A DNA stretch of 64,000 nucleotides from CAYQQU01 sp964419545 (GTDB lineage Bacteria; Bacteroidota; Bacteroidia; Chitinophagales; Saprospiraceae). The stretch is taken from assembly GCA_964419545.1 (NCBI GenBank), contig CAYQQU010000019.1:19940-83939 (forward strand), in the 5' to 3' direction. The position numbers and the translations under genes were made by a program. The notes under the pieces were generated by a model, which was not told the origin of the DNA, ran no database searches, and worked only from the letters and a program-made list of their open reading frames with translations. Positions 26,001 through 35,936 of this stretch are shown here, piece by piece; position 1 is the stretch's first letter; each line of letters opens with the position of its first letter.

Positions 26001-29000
26001 GGCGAGCCCTCCGCCCTTGCCTTGACAATCGATAAGACGGATACCGATTGCGATCAATCAAATGGTTCAGCTAGTGCGACCGTCACGGGAGGCCTTCCTC
26101 CTTATTCCTACGCCTGGAGCAACGGCGGCGCCTCCGCAACCATCAATAACCTGACCGGCGGGACCTATACTTTGCTGGTTACCGACGCCAACAATTGCAC
26201 CGTTTTGGATTCCGTCAGCATCCTCAATGCCGGAGAATTCAATTTTTTCGGGTTATCGATTTCGCCTTCCCCGGCCACCTGTGCGGGTGATTCCACCGGC
26301 AGCATCGATTTATCGGTAGGCACCGAATTTCCGCCACTCACCTATATGTGGAATACGGGCGACACCATCCAGGATCTGTCCGGATTGGCGCCTGGGACTT
26401 ACTCCGTAACCATTACCGACGGGGTCGGCTGCCAAACGGCTGCGTCAACTATCGTTACCGAGCCTGAACCGCTAAGCGTATCCCTCCTACTGGACCCGCC
26501 CACTTGCGGCCAGTCTGACGGCAGCGCTACAGCCGTCCCTACCGGCGGCGCCCCGCCCTACAGTTATAACTGGTCGGACGCAACCACCGATACTACCCAG
26601 TTCAACCTATCCGCCGGCGCCTATTCCGTTTTTATTTCGGATAGCCTGGGTTGCTCATTGGAAGAATCCTTTACCCTGGTCAGCGAAGGGCAGTTTACCG
26701 TTAACCTCAACACCACCAATATCGCCTGCGCCGGCGATTCCACCGGCAGCATCGACCTGGAGATCATCGACGGGCCGCCCATCAATAGTTACCTCTGGAA
26801 TACCGGCGACACCGTTCCGGACCTCGTCAACCTGGGCCCCGGGAACTACGTGGTGACCGTCACCGACAACCTCGCCTGTCAGGTCATCGACAGCACCACC
26901 GTCACTGAGCCGGCGCCCCTGGTCCTGACGACAGCGGCCGTTAGCGATACCTGCGGCGCAGGTTTGGGCTCCGTAACCGTAGAAGCATCCGGAGGAACAG
27001 CCCCTTACGCATACGCCTGGAATACGGGCGACACCACCCCAATGGTTGCCAATCTGACGGCCGGCTCCTATCTCGTAACCGTCACCGATGCCGGCAATTG
27101 TACCGCCATCGAAATGGTGGAAATAACCGGCATCGGCAATTTAGCGTTTACGCTCAACGCGACGGATATCAGCTGCGCGGGCGCCGACGACGGCGCGGTC
27201 AGCGTCAACCTACAAGCGGGAATACCTCCGGTGACCTACAGTTGGAATACCGGGGATACCACCGCCGTCCTTTCCAATCTGCCGCCAGGCCAGTATTCAG
27301 TGACACTTACCGACAGCACTGGTTGCACAGGCGTCGATACGATCGAGGTCTCCGAACCGGCGCCCCTTACCCTGGCTATGGCAGGAGCCGATGAAACCTG
27401 CAGCGACGCCAACGGCAGCATAGCAGCGACGCCCCAAGGCGGCGTTCCACCCTACCAGTATGCCTGGAACAGCAGCCTGACCACAAACAGCCTGATTACC
27501 GGTCTTTCTCAGGGCCTGTATATCATTACCGTCACGGATGACCAGGATTGCATGATCACTGATTCGTTGACCATTGCCAACGCTCCGGCGCCGACCATCG
27601 AATTACTTATTACATCTGTTACCTGTTTCGGCGATTCCAACGGTAGTATCATTGCCCTGACATCAGGCGCCACAATCGATAGCATAAATTGGAGCACCGG
27701 AATGTCCGGAGATACACTTGTCAATCTCCCTGTCGGAACTTACCAGGTGACCGTTACCGATGTCAATGGTTGTGAGGCGAGCGCCACCGCCACCGTCGAC
27801 CAGCCGCCGGCGCTCGGCGTATCCATCGAGACCGCAAGCGCCGGCTGCGGCCAAAACAACGGCGCCGCCTTTGCCTCTACCTTCGGCGGCGTAGCGCCCT
27901 ATTCCTTCCAGTGGAGTGCGCCCGGCGATAGCTCGGTGTTGGATTCCCTGCCCCCTGGCGACTATGCCCTGACCGTCACCGACGCCAACGAATGTTCTGT
28001 CGTCGAGAGCTTCACCGTCAGCGGCGGCGAACTCCCCGTCTTCGAACTCGACGCCATCGACATAAGCTGCAACGGTCAAAACAACGGCGCCGTCTTCTTC
28101 AGCTTCGCCGATTTCGATCCCGAAGCCGATATCCTGTGGAGCAACGGCGCACTCCATTCCGATACCCTCAACAACCTCGAGGCCGGCAGCTATGCCGTTA
28201 CCGTCACCAACCCCGACGGCTGTTTTGCTTCCGATACCATCAGTGTCAACCAGCCCGCACCACTCGGCATTACCATTGAGACCGCAAGCGCCGACTGCGG
28301 CCAAAACAACGGCGGCGCCTTTGCCTCTGCCTTCGGCGGCGTAGCGCCCTATTCCTTCCAGTGGAGTGCGCCCGGCGATAGCTCGGTGTTGGATTCCCTG
28401 CCCCCTGGCGACTATGCCCTGACCGTCACCGACGCCAATGCCTGTCAGGTCATTCAATCCTTCACGATTGCCCCCGGAAGCGACCTGCTCATCGACTCCG
28501 TCGCCGTTACCGATCCCGGCTGCCCCGATACTGCAGACGGTAGTATTAGTTTTTCAGTGGCTCAGGGGACGCCCCCGCTGAGCTATGCCTGGAGTAACGG
28601 CCAGCAGAACAATAGCGGAACAGGACCAGTAATCAACAACTTATCGGCAGGAATTTACGCCATTACCCTCACCGATCAGTCTAATTGCTCGATAGTCGAT
28701 ACGATAGTTGTTAACGCCCCCGTTTTGCCTTCTCCCGATACCGCATCCATAACCCAGTGCGGAGACATCGAAGGGATCGCCATCTTTGACCTCACTACAG
28801 TAGATGAAATTGTAAACAACGGCACAGGCTTGACCGTCATCTGGCAACTGGGAGAAGGCGAGCTGATCGAAAACCCAGCGGCTTTTTCGACCGCCAGCCG
28901 AACCGTTTTCGCTGCCCTGGCGGTGACAGGTTGCTTAACCGAAACCGCGCCGGTGAGTCTGACCGTACTGCCCCCCGATCATCCGGGCTGTGCCGGGGAG

Positions 29001-30419
29001 TGCCAAACTTTCGCCGGAACGATGTCGGCATCAGAACTGCAGACCGTGTGCCCCGGAGAGGTGACCGTAGCATTACACGAGGGCGACCAGATACTGGAAG
29101 AAGAAGACGGGTTCGAATTTATCCTGCACGACCAGCCAGGTACTGAGATCGGCACGGTGCTGGCCCGCAGCCTGAACGGCAGTTTCACTTTTGACACCCT
29201 GACCATGGCGTATGGTGCGACCTATTACCTGTCAGCCGTCGCCGGCAATGAAACCGACGACGGTGCGGTCGACCTTACCGATGAATGCCTTTCCGTGGCG
29301 ACCGGCGCCCCGGTCGTTTTCATTGAACCGCCCGGGCAGCCGTTGACCTTCCTGCAAGGCGTCGATGCGCTTTGTCAGGGGGAAGACCTGATCCTTTCCA
29401 CCAACAACCTGAACGACACGCTGCTCCGCTATAACTGGATACTGGCCTCAGGAGATACGGTAGCCACCGCCGCCCCCTCTTATACAGCGCCCAACGTCCA
29501 GTTATCCGACAGCGGTGAATACTTCGTTTTCGTCTCGGGGCAAGGATGCATTTTCGATATTACCGGGCCGTTTTTGCTCAGTGTAGAAGGCCTTCCCGAA
29601 GGCGAAATACCCCAGGCAGGTAATGACACCACCGTATGCACCGACCAGGTGCTGCTGCAAGCCACGCCCCTGAGCACCGGTAACGGCTATTGGCGCCATC
29701 CCGGCGAGGCCGACATCAGCGACCCCGACAGCCCGACCTTGCAGGTGCAAGGCCTCGCGCCCGGCCGCAATGTGTTTATCTGGACAGGAGATTTCGGGAA
29801 TTGCGCCGGCCTCTCGCCGGACACCGTTTTTGTCGACTTCTTCGTTCCCCCGGCGGCAGCAGATGATCTCTTCACCCTGGAACAGGCCAATACCGCCATC
29901 TTCCTGGATATTTTCAAGAACGACATCCTCCCGCCCGACGTGCCTTTTGAGCTGACCCTGCTCTCGGATCCCGCCTTCGGAACGGTAGCGCTCCTCCCGA
30001 ACGGATTGCGTTACCAAGAAGAAGCCGGCCGGCGCGGGGAGGTGACCTTCGAATACCAGGTCTGCTACCCGGAAGCCCCCTGCGGCGAAGCCTGCGCAAC
30101 CGCCCGGGTCACCATCGACGTGCTCAACCTCCCCTATCTTGCCGAAGGCATCACGCCCAACGGCGACGGCATCAACGATCAGCTTACAGTGCTGGGCGTC
30201 ACTCCCTCTACTACCGATGTGGCAATCAAGCTGACCATCACCAATCGCTGGGGCGACGTAGTATACCAATCGGACGATTACCTCGCCGCTCCACCCTGGG
30301 ACGGCCGGAGCCAGGGACTGGGCAAAACCCTACCCGAAGGCGCCTACTACGGCCTTTTGGAGATAACCGTTGACGACGAGACCTTTACCAGAACTCAAAC
30401 CATCTATATAATCCAATAA
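23084..30419 (+). CDS. Giant SprB-repeat surface adhesin with CHU_C/gliding-type T9SS C-terminus, interrupted by assembly gap
   Basis: A secreted protein of about 2,410 visible residues (at least about 2,520 if the gap is filled as I predict). The signal peptide (MKTHFVVFLTFCCLLGKGNAQ) is followed by a CSLR-type beta-helix region (NVCNPGNCSLRGAINAANTD; residues 22-285), then about 25-30 SprB repeats of about 70-75 residues (SYAWSNG..., LPPGDYALTVTDANEC) and a C-terminal gliding-associated domain (EGITPNGDGINDQLTVLG, ITNRWGDVVYQSD, PEGAYYGLLEI) that directs type IX export. SprB in Flavobacterium is the mobile gliding adhesin. The frame differs on the two sides of the 100-N gap, an artefact of its nominal length. 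It is followed by its likely PorP/SprF partner 4 bases later. Confidence 0.9.
24875..25376. repeat. 447-bp direct repeat (two SprB units) running into the assembly gap
   Basis: The sequence at 25322-25376 is identical to 24875-24929, and the sequence just after the gap (25477-25540) matches 25254-25317 with one difference. The period is therefore 447 bases (149 codons). A second copy starts at 25322 and is swallowed by the Ns. Confidence 0.9.
25377..25476. other. Assembly gap, 100 Ns
   Basis: Exactly 100 Ns, the conventional placeholder length. Both sides lie in the same adhesin gene and in near-identical repeats, so the gap arose from repeat collapse. If one 447-base copy is interrupted, 324 bases are missing, which is divisible by three and joins the two reading frames. 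Larger values of 324+447n also fit. Confidence 0.95.
27831..28438. repeat. Near-identical 158-bp direct repeats, 450 bp apart
   Basis: Positions 27831-27988 and 28281-28438 differ at only three bases, while the sequence between and around them is only related at protein level. This marks a recent duplication or gene conversion within the SprB array. The 450-base period is 150 codons, two SprB units. Confidence 0.9.
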
Positions 30420-30423
30420 CCCC

Positions 30424-31395
30424 ATGCAGACGAAGCAACTCCTGCCGATCCTATTTCTCCTGTTCACCCTCGGCGTACAGGCGCAGCAACTGCCCCTCTG
30501 GAGCGTACCGCGCGACCACTGGAATCTCCTCAACCCGGCGGCGCTGTCGAACAACTACCTCATCAACGAGATGAACTTCTCGGCCAGCGCCTCCTACCGC
30601 CAGCAATGGCTGGGGCTCGACCAGGACAGCCCCAATACGCAATTGCTCAATTTCGAATACATCCCCCGCGAGCAGGACAATATCGTCACCGGCGGGCACA
30701 TCATCCGCGACCAAACCGGGCTGCTGGGGCAGGTCGGGCTGTACGGCCAATTCGCCTACCGACTAGAACTGGGCCTGCGCACCGAACAGTCTCTGCTCAT
30801 CGGGCTGAGCGCCGGCCTCGTCCAGTACCGCGCCAAGATCGAAGAGATCGCCTTCGCCACCCCCGAGCTGATGATGCTCGACAACGACCAGGTCATCTAT
30901 CCCGATTTCGGATTCGGCGCTTTTTACCACTATAGCGATCTGTTCTACGCCGGCGTCTCCGTACCGCAGACGCTGGGGCTGCAGACCATCTTCCGGGACG
31001 CTGCCGGGGAAAGAGCGTTCAGCATCCGGCGGTTGCAGCATTTTTACGGAGTGGTAGGCGGATATATCAACGTCGACTGGTTCGGCGCCAGTTCCTCCTT
31101 TCTGGAACCTTCGGTATGGGTGCGCTACGCACCGCGCAGCCCGCTGAGCTTTGACGCGAACGTCCGCTACCAGGTCAGCGAATTTTTCTGGGCCGGCATC
31201 GGCGGCGGCATCGGGCTGGGCGCCCTGCTGTCGGGAACGATGCGCTTCGAGACCGGCCTCAAGCTCGGAGAATCGATCAACCTGCGGGACGGGCAGCTGA
31301 AGGTCGGCTTCGCTTTTGATCTGCCGCTGACGGTATACCGGCGCGACTTTGGCAGCACACTGGAGTTTACGGTGATTTACTCCTGGTATAATTGA
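30424..31395 (+). CDS. PorP/SprF-family outer-membrane protein
   Basis: A 323-residue protein with a signal peptide (MQTKQLLPILFLLFTLGVQA). It has the family start QQLPLWSVPRDHWNLLNPAALS and then alternating beta strands (SASASYRQQWLG, GGHIIRDQTGLLGQVGLYGQ, VIYPDFGFGAFYHYSDLFYAGV), ending in an aromatic strand (LEFTVIYSWYN), as expected for an outer-membrane barrel. SprF is needed for export of the SprB adhesin in Flavobacterium. Its position 4 bases after an SprB-type gene suggests the same partnership here. A hairpin at 31412 probably ends the unit. Confidence 0.9.
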   Translation: MQTKQLLPILFLLFTLGVQAQQLPLWSVPRDHWNLLNPAALSNNYLINEMNFSASASYRQQWLGLDQDSPNTQLLNFEYIPREQDNIVTGGHIIRDQTGLLGQVGLYGQFAYRLELGLRTEQSLLIGLSAGLVQYRAKIEEIAFATPELMMLDNDQVIYPDFGFGAFYHYSDLFYAGVSVPQTLGLQTIFRDAAGERAFSIRRLQHFYGVVGGYINVDWFGASSSFLEPSVWVRYAPRSPLSFDANVRYQVSEFFWAGIGGGIGLGALLSGTMRFETGLKLGESINLRDGQLKVGFAFDLPLTVYRRDFGSTLEFTVIYSWYN

Positions 31396-31411
31396 TTGAC
31401 GAGGTTTCGCT

Positions 31412-31434
31412 ATCGGTAGATTGCATCTACCGAT
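31412..31434 (+). terminator. Hairpin terminator after PorP/SprF gene
   Basis: A perfect 9-base stem, ATCGGTAGA/TCTACCGAT, with a TTGCA loop, lies 16 bases after the stop at 31395. No T-run follows. It fits the end of the adhesin transcription unit. Confidence 0.6.
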
Positions 31435-31497
31435 TCACCGTATTACCGGGAAATAACAGAAATTCCCTATTTTGCCCCAATCACCAAATCAAACATC

Positions 31498-32463
31498 ATG
31501 CGCCCTCGCCCCCGCATCGTCATCCTCGACGGCCATACCCTCAACCCCGGCGACCTCAGCTGGAACAAGGTCAAAGCCCAGGGCCGAACGGAGGTGTACG
31601 AACAGACCGAACCGCACCAACTCCTGGAGCGGGCCCGGGAAGCCGAGATCCTGCTGGTCAACAAAGTGATCATCGACCGGCCGGCCATTGATCAGTTACC
31701 CAAGCTGCGCTGCATCTGCGTCACCGCCACCGGCTACAACAATATCGACCTGGCCGCCGCCCGGGAACGCGGCATTCCCGTGTGCAACGTCGACGGTTAC
31801 GGCACCGCAGCTGTCGCCCAGCACGTCTTCGCCCTCCTCCTCCGCCTGACCAACCAGGTGGAGCCGCACAACCAGAGCGTCCGGCAGGGCGACTGGTCGA
31901 AGCAATCGCACTTCAGCTATACCCTGTCGCCCTTGGTCGAACTGGCCGGCAAAACCCTGGGCATTTACGGCTTCGGACGGATCGGGCAAAAAGCTGGTGA
32001 GATCGCGCGCGCCTTCGGCATGGACATCATCGCCGTACACAAACACCCCCGGCGCGACGCCCGCCCGTGGGTGCGCTTCGTCGAGCTGGACGAACTGTTC
32101 TCCGCCAGCGACGTCCTGACGCTCCACGCGCCGCTCAACGAAGAAAACCGGGGCCTGGTCGACGCCAACCGCCTCCGACAGATGAAACCTGCCGCCTTCC
32201 TGATCAATACCGCCCGCGGCGGCTTCATCGTGGAAAACGACCTGCGCGAAGCGCTGCTGAACCAAGTCATCGCCGGCGCCGCCCTCGACGTCCTGCAACA
32301 GGAACCGCCACCGGCCGACCATCCCCTCTTTGCCGTTCCCAACTGCATCCTCACCCCACACAACGCCTGGGCCAGCCGCGAAGCCCGCGAACGGCTGCTC
32401 GAAGGCGCGGTAGCCAACATCTGCGCCTTTCGGAAAGGACAGCCGCAAAACGTCGTCAACTGA
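31498..32463 (+). CDS. D-2-hydroxyacid dehydrogenase
   Basis: A 321-residue NAD-dependent dehydrogenase of the D-isomer family (glycerate/hydroxypyruvate reductase type). The nucleotide-binding turn is LGIYGFGRIGQKAGEIA (about residues 154-170). The catalytic residues Arg240 (INTARGGFI), Glu269 (LQQEPPP) and His288 (LTPHNAWAS) are all present. The N-terminal part (CICVTATGYNNIDLAAARERG) fits the substrate domain. The substrate may be glycerate or a related 2-hydroxy acid. It is the first gene after the adhesin operon's terminator and is not obviously linked to SecDF, which has its own promoter. Confidence 0.9.
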   Translation: MRPRPRIVILDGHTLNPGDLSWNKVKAQGRTEVYEQTEPHQLLERAREAEILLVNKVIIDRPAIDQLPKLRCICVTATGYNNIDLAAARERGIPVCNVDGYGTAAVAQHVFALLLRLTNQVEPHNQSVRQGDWSKQSHFSYTLSPLVELAGKTLGIYGFGRIGQKAGEIARAFGMDIIAVHKHPRRDARPWVRFVELDELFSASDVLTLHAPLNEENRGLVDANRLRQMKPAAFLINTARGGFIVENDLREALLNQVIAGAALDVLQQEPPPADHPLFAVPNCILTPHNAWASREARERLLEGAVANICAFRKGQPQNVVN

Positions 32464-32565
32464 CGGTTCCGCTGCCGGTTTGGCTTCCTGCGTTCATTTT
32501 TCCAAATATTCCTTCCGTTCGCATTGAAATTGTCCGGCCGACTCTTCAAAATTGCCCAAAACCCG

Positions 32566-32573
32566 TATATTTG
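32566..32573 (+). promoter_or_regulatory. Bacteroidota -7 box before secDF
   Basis: TATATTTG followed by CGG matches TAnnTTTG and lies 92 bases before the ATG of secDF in a roughly 200-base spacer. No clear -33 element at the expected distance. Confidence 0.5.
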
Positions 32574-32665
32574 CGGAGTTTTTTTCGGAGGATCATTTAA
32601 AACCGACTGTTTTTTAGGCGGTTAACTGATTTTACTTATAATCTTCAAAAGTTAAACCACGCGTT

Positions 32666-35600
32666 ATGCAAGGGAAAGGAATAGTGAGGTTCTTCCTCGT
32701 GGTGTTGACGCTCGTAGTACTCATCCAGTATCTCTTCATTCTCCCCACCCAACGAGTGGAGAACGCCGCCGATGAGTACGCCCAAAGCGTTAGCGCCGAT
32801 GAGCCGGAAGGACAAAAAAAACCGGTCTACAAAAAGGCCTACGCGGACTTTTTGGACTCGATGTCAACCGAAGAGGTGTTTCGCATCCCGCTACTGAAAA
32901 GCTACACCTACCAGGACCTGAAAGGCCAACAGCTCGCACTGGGCCTCGACCTCAAAGGCGGCATGAGCGTCGTGCTGCAGGTCGACCTGCGCAACTTTAT
33001 CAGAGCCCTCGCCAACAACAGCAAAGATCCGACTTTTGAAGCTGCTATCCGCCAAGCCTCCGAAGCGCAAAAAAACGCCCAAGCCGACTTCATCAGCCTC
33101 TTTTCCGACGCCTGGAACGAACTGTCGGGCGAGAAGAAACTGGCGCCCATCTTCGCCCGCAACGAAGCCCTGCGCGATCAGATCAACTTCGAAACTTCCG
33201 ACGGCGAAGTGATCCGCATCATTCGCTCCAAAGCGGACGAAACGGTAGACCTGACCTTCAAGCTGCTTAAAGAACGTATCGATAAACTGGGCGTCACCCA
33301 GCCCAACGTTTCCCTCGACGCCGCACGCGACCTGATCATCGTCGAACTGCCCGGCATCGACAACCCCGAACGCGCGCGCACCTTCCTTCAGGCCGCCGCC
33401 AACCTGGAGTTCTGGGACGTCTGGCGCATCACCGACGCGGGCATCATCCAGTCGTTCGTCGAAGCCAACGAACGCCTCGCCCTCACGGAAAGCGGCAGGG
33501 ATACCCTCGAAAAGGAGATCGCCCGCATCGACACCACCTACGTCATCGATTCGCTGGGCAACGAGGATCGCTCCCAGATCGCCAGCATCGATACGACATA
33601 CGTTGAAAATAATGTCGAGCAGGGGCCGCTCTTCGATATCTTCACCCTCAACCAGCAAGGCTCCCTGGGCCTCGCCGTGATGGGCACCGCCGAAAAGAAC
33701 AAGCGCGACCGCATCTCGGAGATGCTGAACCGCCCCGATATCAAATCGCTCTTCCCGCCCAACCTCGTCTTCCGCTGGGCAAAAGATCCGGTCAAAGACT
33801 TCGAGACGGGCGAGATGACCAACCAATACGAACTCTACGCCCTGCGCCTGGAACGAGGCACTCAGAAAGCCCCACTGACCGGCGACCACGTCATCGACGC
33901 CAGCGCCAATCCCGATCCGCAGAACCCGAACGAAGTGGTCGTCTCGCTGAAAATGGACGGCACGGGCACCAAGATATGGGCGCAGATGACGCGGGAAAAC
34001 GCCCAGGATAACAACCGCGAAATCGCCATCCTGCTCGATAGCCAGGTGGTCTCCGCACCGCGGGTCATCAACCCCATCGAGGGCGGCGACTCCCAGATCA
34101 CGGGCAACTTCACGCTGCAGGAAGCCAAAGACCTCGCCAACATCCTCCAGGTCGGCAAACTGCCCGTCGAAACGCGCATCATCCAGGAATCACTCGTCGG
34201 GCCTTCCCTCGGGCAGGAAAACATCAACCGCAGCGTCCAGGCCCTCGCGATCGGCTTCCTGATCGTCCTCGTCTTTATGATCGTCTACTACGGCGGTTCG
34301 GGTATCATCTCGATCATCGCCCTGTTCCTCAACCTGTTCTTCATCTTCGGCGTTCTGGCCAGCATCAACGCAGTATTGACACTGCCGGGCATAGCCGGTA
34401 TCGTACTGACCATCGGTATGGCCGTCGACGCCAACGTGATCATCTACGAACGGGTGCGGGAAGAAATACGCGAAGGCAAATCGCTATTGATGGCGATCGC
34501 GGACGGCTTCAAGAACTCTTACTCGGCTATCATCGACGCCAACGTCACCACCATCCTCACCGCTATCGTCCTCGCTTACTTCGGCCAGGGCCCGATCAAA
34601 GGTTTCGCCGTAGTCCTGGGCATCGGCGTGGTTTCCTCGCTCTTTACCGCCGTACTGGTGGGCCGGATGATCACCGAATGGTGGACGAGCAAAGGACGCA
34701 ACCTCACCTACAGCACCCGCTTGTCGGAAAATGCCTTCGCCAACCTGAAAGTCGATTGGCTGGGCAAACGCCGGATCGCTTATGTGATCTCCGGCACGAT
34801 TCTCGTGCTCGGCATCGCCTCTTTCTTCGTCCGCGGCTTCGAACTCGGCGTAGATTTCAAAGGGGGCTATTCCTACAACATCACTTTCGACCAACCGGTG
34901 GACGTCGGCGAACTGCGCACCACCCTCACCGAAGCTTTTAACGGCAACATCCCGGTCGTAAAAGCCGTCGATACCGAAAATACCTATAACGTGGTCACCG
35001 ATTACCTGGTGGACGACGACCGGGAAGAGGCGGCCAACCTGGTGATGCAGGCCCTGTACGACGGGGTCAATACCGTTATGGGCGGAAATGTCGACCTGGA
35101 ACAGTTCAAAGACCCGGACGGCGACGGTACGCACGTAGCCAGCTCCAGTAAGGTGGGGCCGACCATCGCCGACGATATCCAGGAAAGCGCCTACTACGCG
35201 ACGATCTTCGCCCTACTGCTGATCTTCCTCTATATCTTTATCCGCTTCAGCAAATGGCAATACAGCCTCGGCGCCGTGGCGGCCCTCTTCCACGATACGC
35301 TGATCGTGATGAGCGTCTTCTCCATCTTCCACGGCATCCTGCCATTCTCGCTGGAGATCGACCAGCCCTTCATCGCCGCGATACTGACCGTGATCGGTTA
35401 CTCGATCAACGATACCGTGGTGGTGTTCGACCGCATTCGGGAGTTCCTGAATATGTACACCAAGAAAGAGAAGAACGAAGTGATCAATATGGCCGTTAAC
35501 AGCACGGTGAGCCGTACGATAATCACCTCGCTCACTACCCTCTTCGTCGTGCTGATCCTCTTCGTTTTTGGCGGAACGAGCATCAAAGGCTTTGCCTTCG

Positions 35601-35740
35601 CCCTGCTCATCGGCATCATCGTGGGTACGTACTCTTCGATCTTCGTTGCCACACCGATCATGTCCGACCTGACCGGCGAACTGAAGCCGAAGGAAACGAA
35701 GAAGAAAAGCTTCTCCAAAGCGGCGCAATCCGCACGGTAG
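32666..35740 (+). CDS. secDF: Fused protein translocase subunit SecDF
   Basis: A 1024-residue fusion of SecD and SecF, which uses proton motive force to assist Sec export. The SecD half has an N-terminal membrane segment (FFLVVLTLVVLIQYLFIL), the LGLDLKGGMSVVLQVD signature (about residues 92-107), a long periplasmic region and a cluster of membrane segments (ALAIGFLIVLVFMIVYYGGSG, AGIVLTIGMAVDANVIIYERV). The SecF half begins near residue 690 with WLGKRRIAYVISGTILVLG, then FELGVDFKGGYSYNITF and AAILTVIGYSINDTVVVFDRI. The basic C-terminus (KPKETKKKSFSK) is cytoplasmic. Fused SecDF of this length is usual in Bacteroidota. It supplies periplasmic substrates for the T9SS genes around it. Confidence 0.96.
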   Translation: MQGKGIVRFFLVVLTLVVLIQYLFILPTQRVENAADEYAQSVSADEPEGQKKPVYKKAYADFLDSMSTEEVFRIPLLKSYTYQDLKGQQLALGLDLKGGMSVVLQVDLRNFIRALANNSKDPTFEAAIRQASEAQKNAQADFISLFSDAWNELSGEKKLAPIFARNEALRDQINFETSDGEVIRIIRSKADETVDLTFKLLKERIDKLGVTQPNVSLDAARDLIIVELPGIDNPERARTFLQAAANLEFWDVWRITDAGIIQSFVEANERLALTESGRDTLEKEIARIDTTYVIDSLGNEDRSQIASIDTTYVENNVEQGPLFDIFTLNQQGSLGLAVMGTAEKNKRDRISEMLNRPDIKSLFPPNLVFRWAKDPVKDFETGEMTNQYELYALRLERGTQKAPLTGDHVIDASANPDPQNPNEVVVSLKMDGTGTKIWAQMTRENAQDNNREIAILLDSQVVSAPRVINPIEGGDSQITGNFTLQEAKDLANILQVGKLPVETRIIQESLVGPSLGQENINRSVQALAIGFLIVLVFMIVYYGGSGIISIIALFLNLFFIFGVLASINAVLTLPGIAGIVLTIGMAVDANVIIYERVREEIREGKSLLMAIADGFKNSYSAIIDANVTTILTAIVLAYFGQGPIKGFAVVLGIGVVSSLFTAVLVGRMITEWWTSKGRNLTYSTRLSENAFANLKVDWLGKRRIAYVISGTILVLGIASFFVRGFELGVDFKGGYSYNITFDQPVDVGELRTTLTEAFNGNIPVVKAVDTENTYNVVTDYLVDDDREEAANLVMQALYDGVNTVMGGNVDLEQFKDPDGDGTHVASSSKVGPTIADDIQESAYYATIFALLLIFLYIFIRFSKWQYSLGAVAALFHDTLIVMSVFSIFHGILPFSLEIDQPFIAAILTVIGYSINDTVVVFDRIREFLNMYTKKEKNEVINMAVNSTVSRTIITSLTTLFVVLILFVFGGTSIKGFAFALLIGIIVGTYSSIFVATPIMSDLTGELKPKETKKKSFSKAAQSAR

Positions 35741-35812
35741 AACGCCAACCCCGGATCATCCATGGAGCAATCTTTTGCGATAAAACCATGAATAGCCCGG
35801 TTACCCAACTGA

Positions 35813-35850
35813 ACATCCCGAATGTTGACTACCGTCAATGTTCGGGATGT
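35813..35850 (+). terminator. Long hairpin terminator after secDF
   Basis: A 17-base-pair stem, ACATCCCGAATGTTGAC against GTCAATGTTCGGGATGT, with a TACC loop; two central pairs are G-U wobbles in RNA. It lies 72 bases after the stop at 35740, followed by CTTGTTT. It probably ends secDF transcription. Confidence 0.65.
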
Positions 35851-35887
35851 CTTGTTTAGACGACAACAATACTTTTACCCGGGGCGT

Positions 35888-35895
35888 TAATTTTG
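35888..35895 (+). promoter_or_regulatory. Bacteroidota -7 box before the PorE-like gene
   Basis: TAATTTTG matches TAnnTTTG and lies 41 bases before the ATG at 35937, after the secDF hairpin. Confidence 0.45.
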
Positions 35896-35936
35896 GGAGA
35901 TCTATTCAAACCGGATACGCAGATATCGAACGAAAA

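Noticed and set aside
24000..30000. Regular repeats that might suggest a CRISPR array
   Set aside because: The period is about 220 bases or 447-450 bases and the repeats translate into SprB domains; there are no short identical repeats with unique spacers.
35838..35936. Upstream start for the PorE-like protein
   Set aside because: The frame there overlaps the secDF hairpin and precedes the -7 box; the lipoprotein signal begins at 35937.
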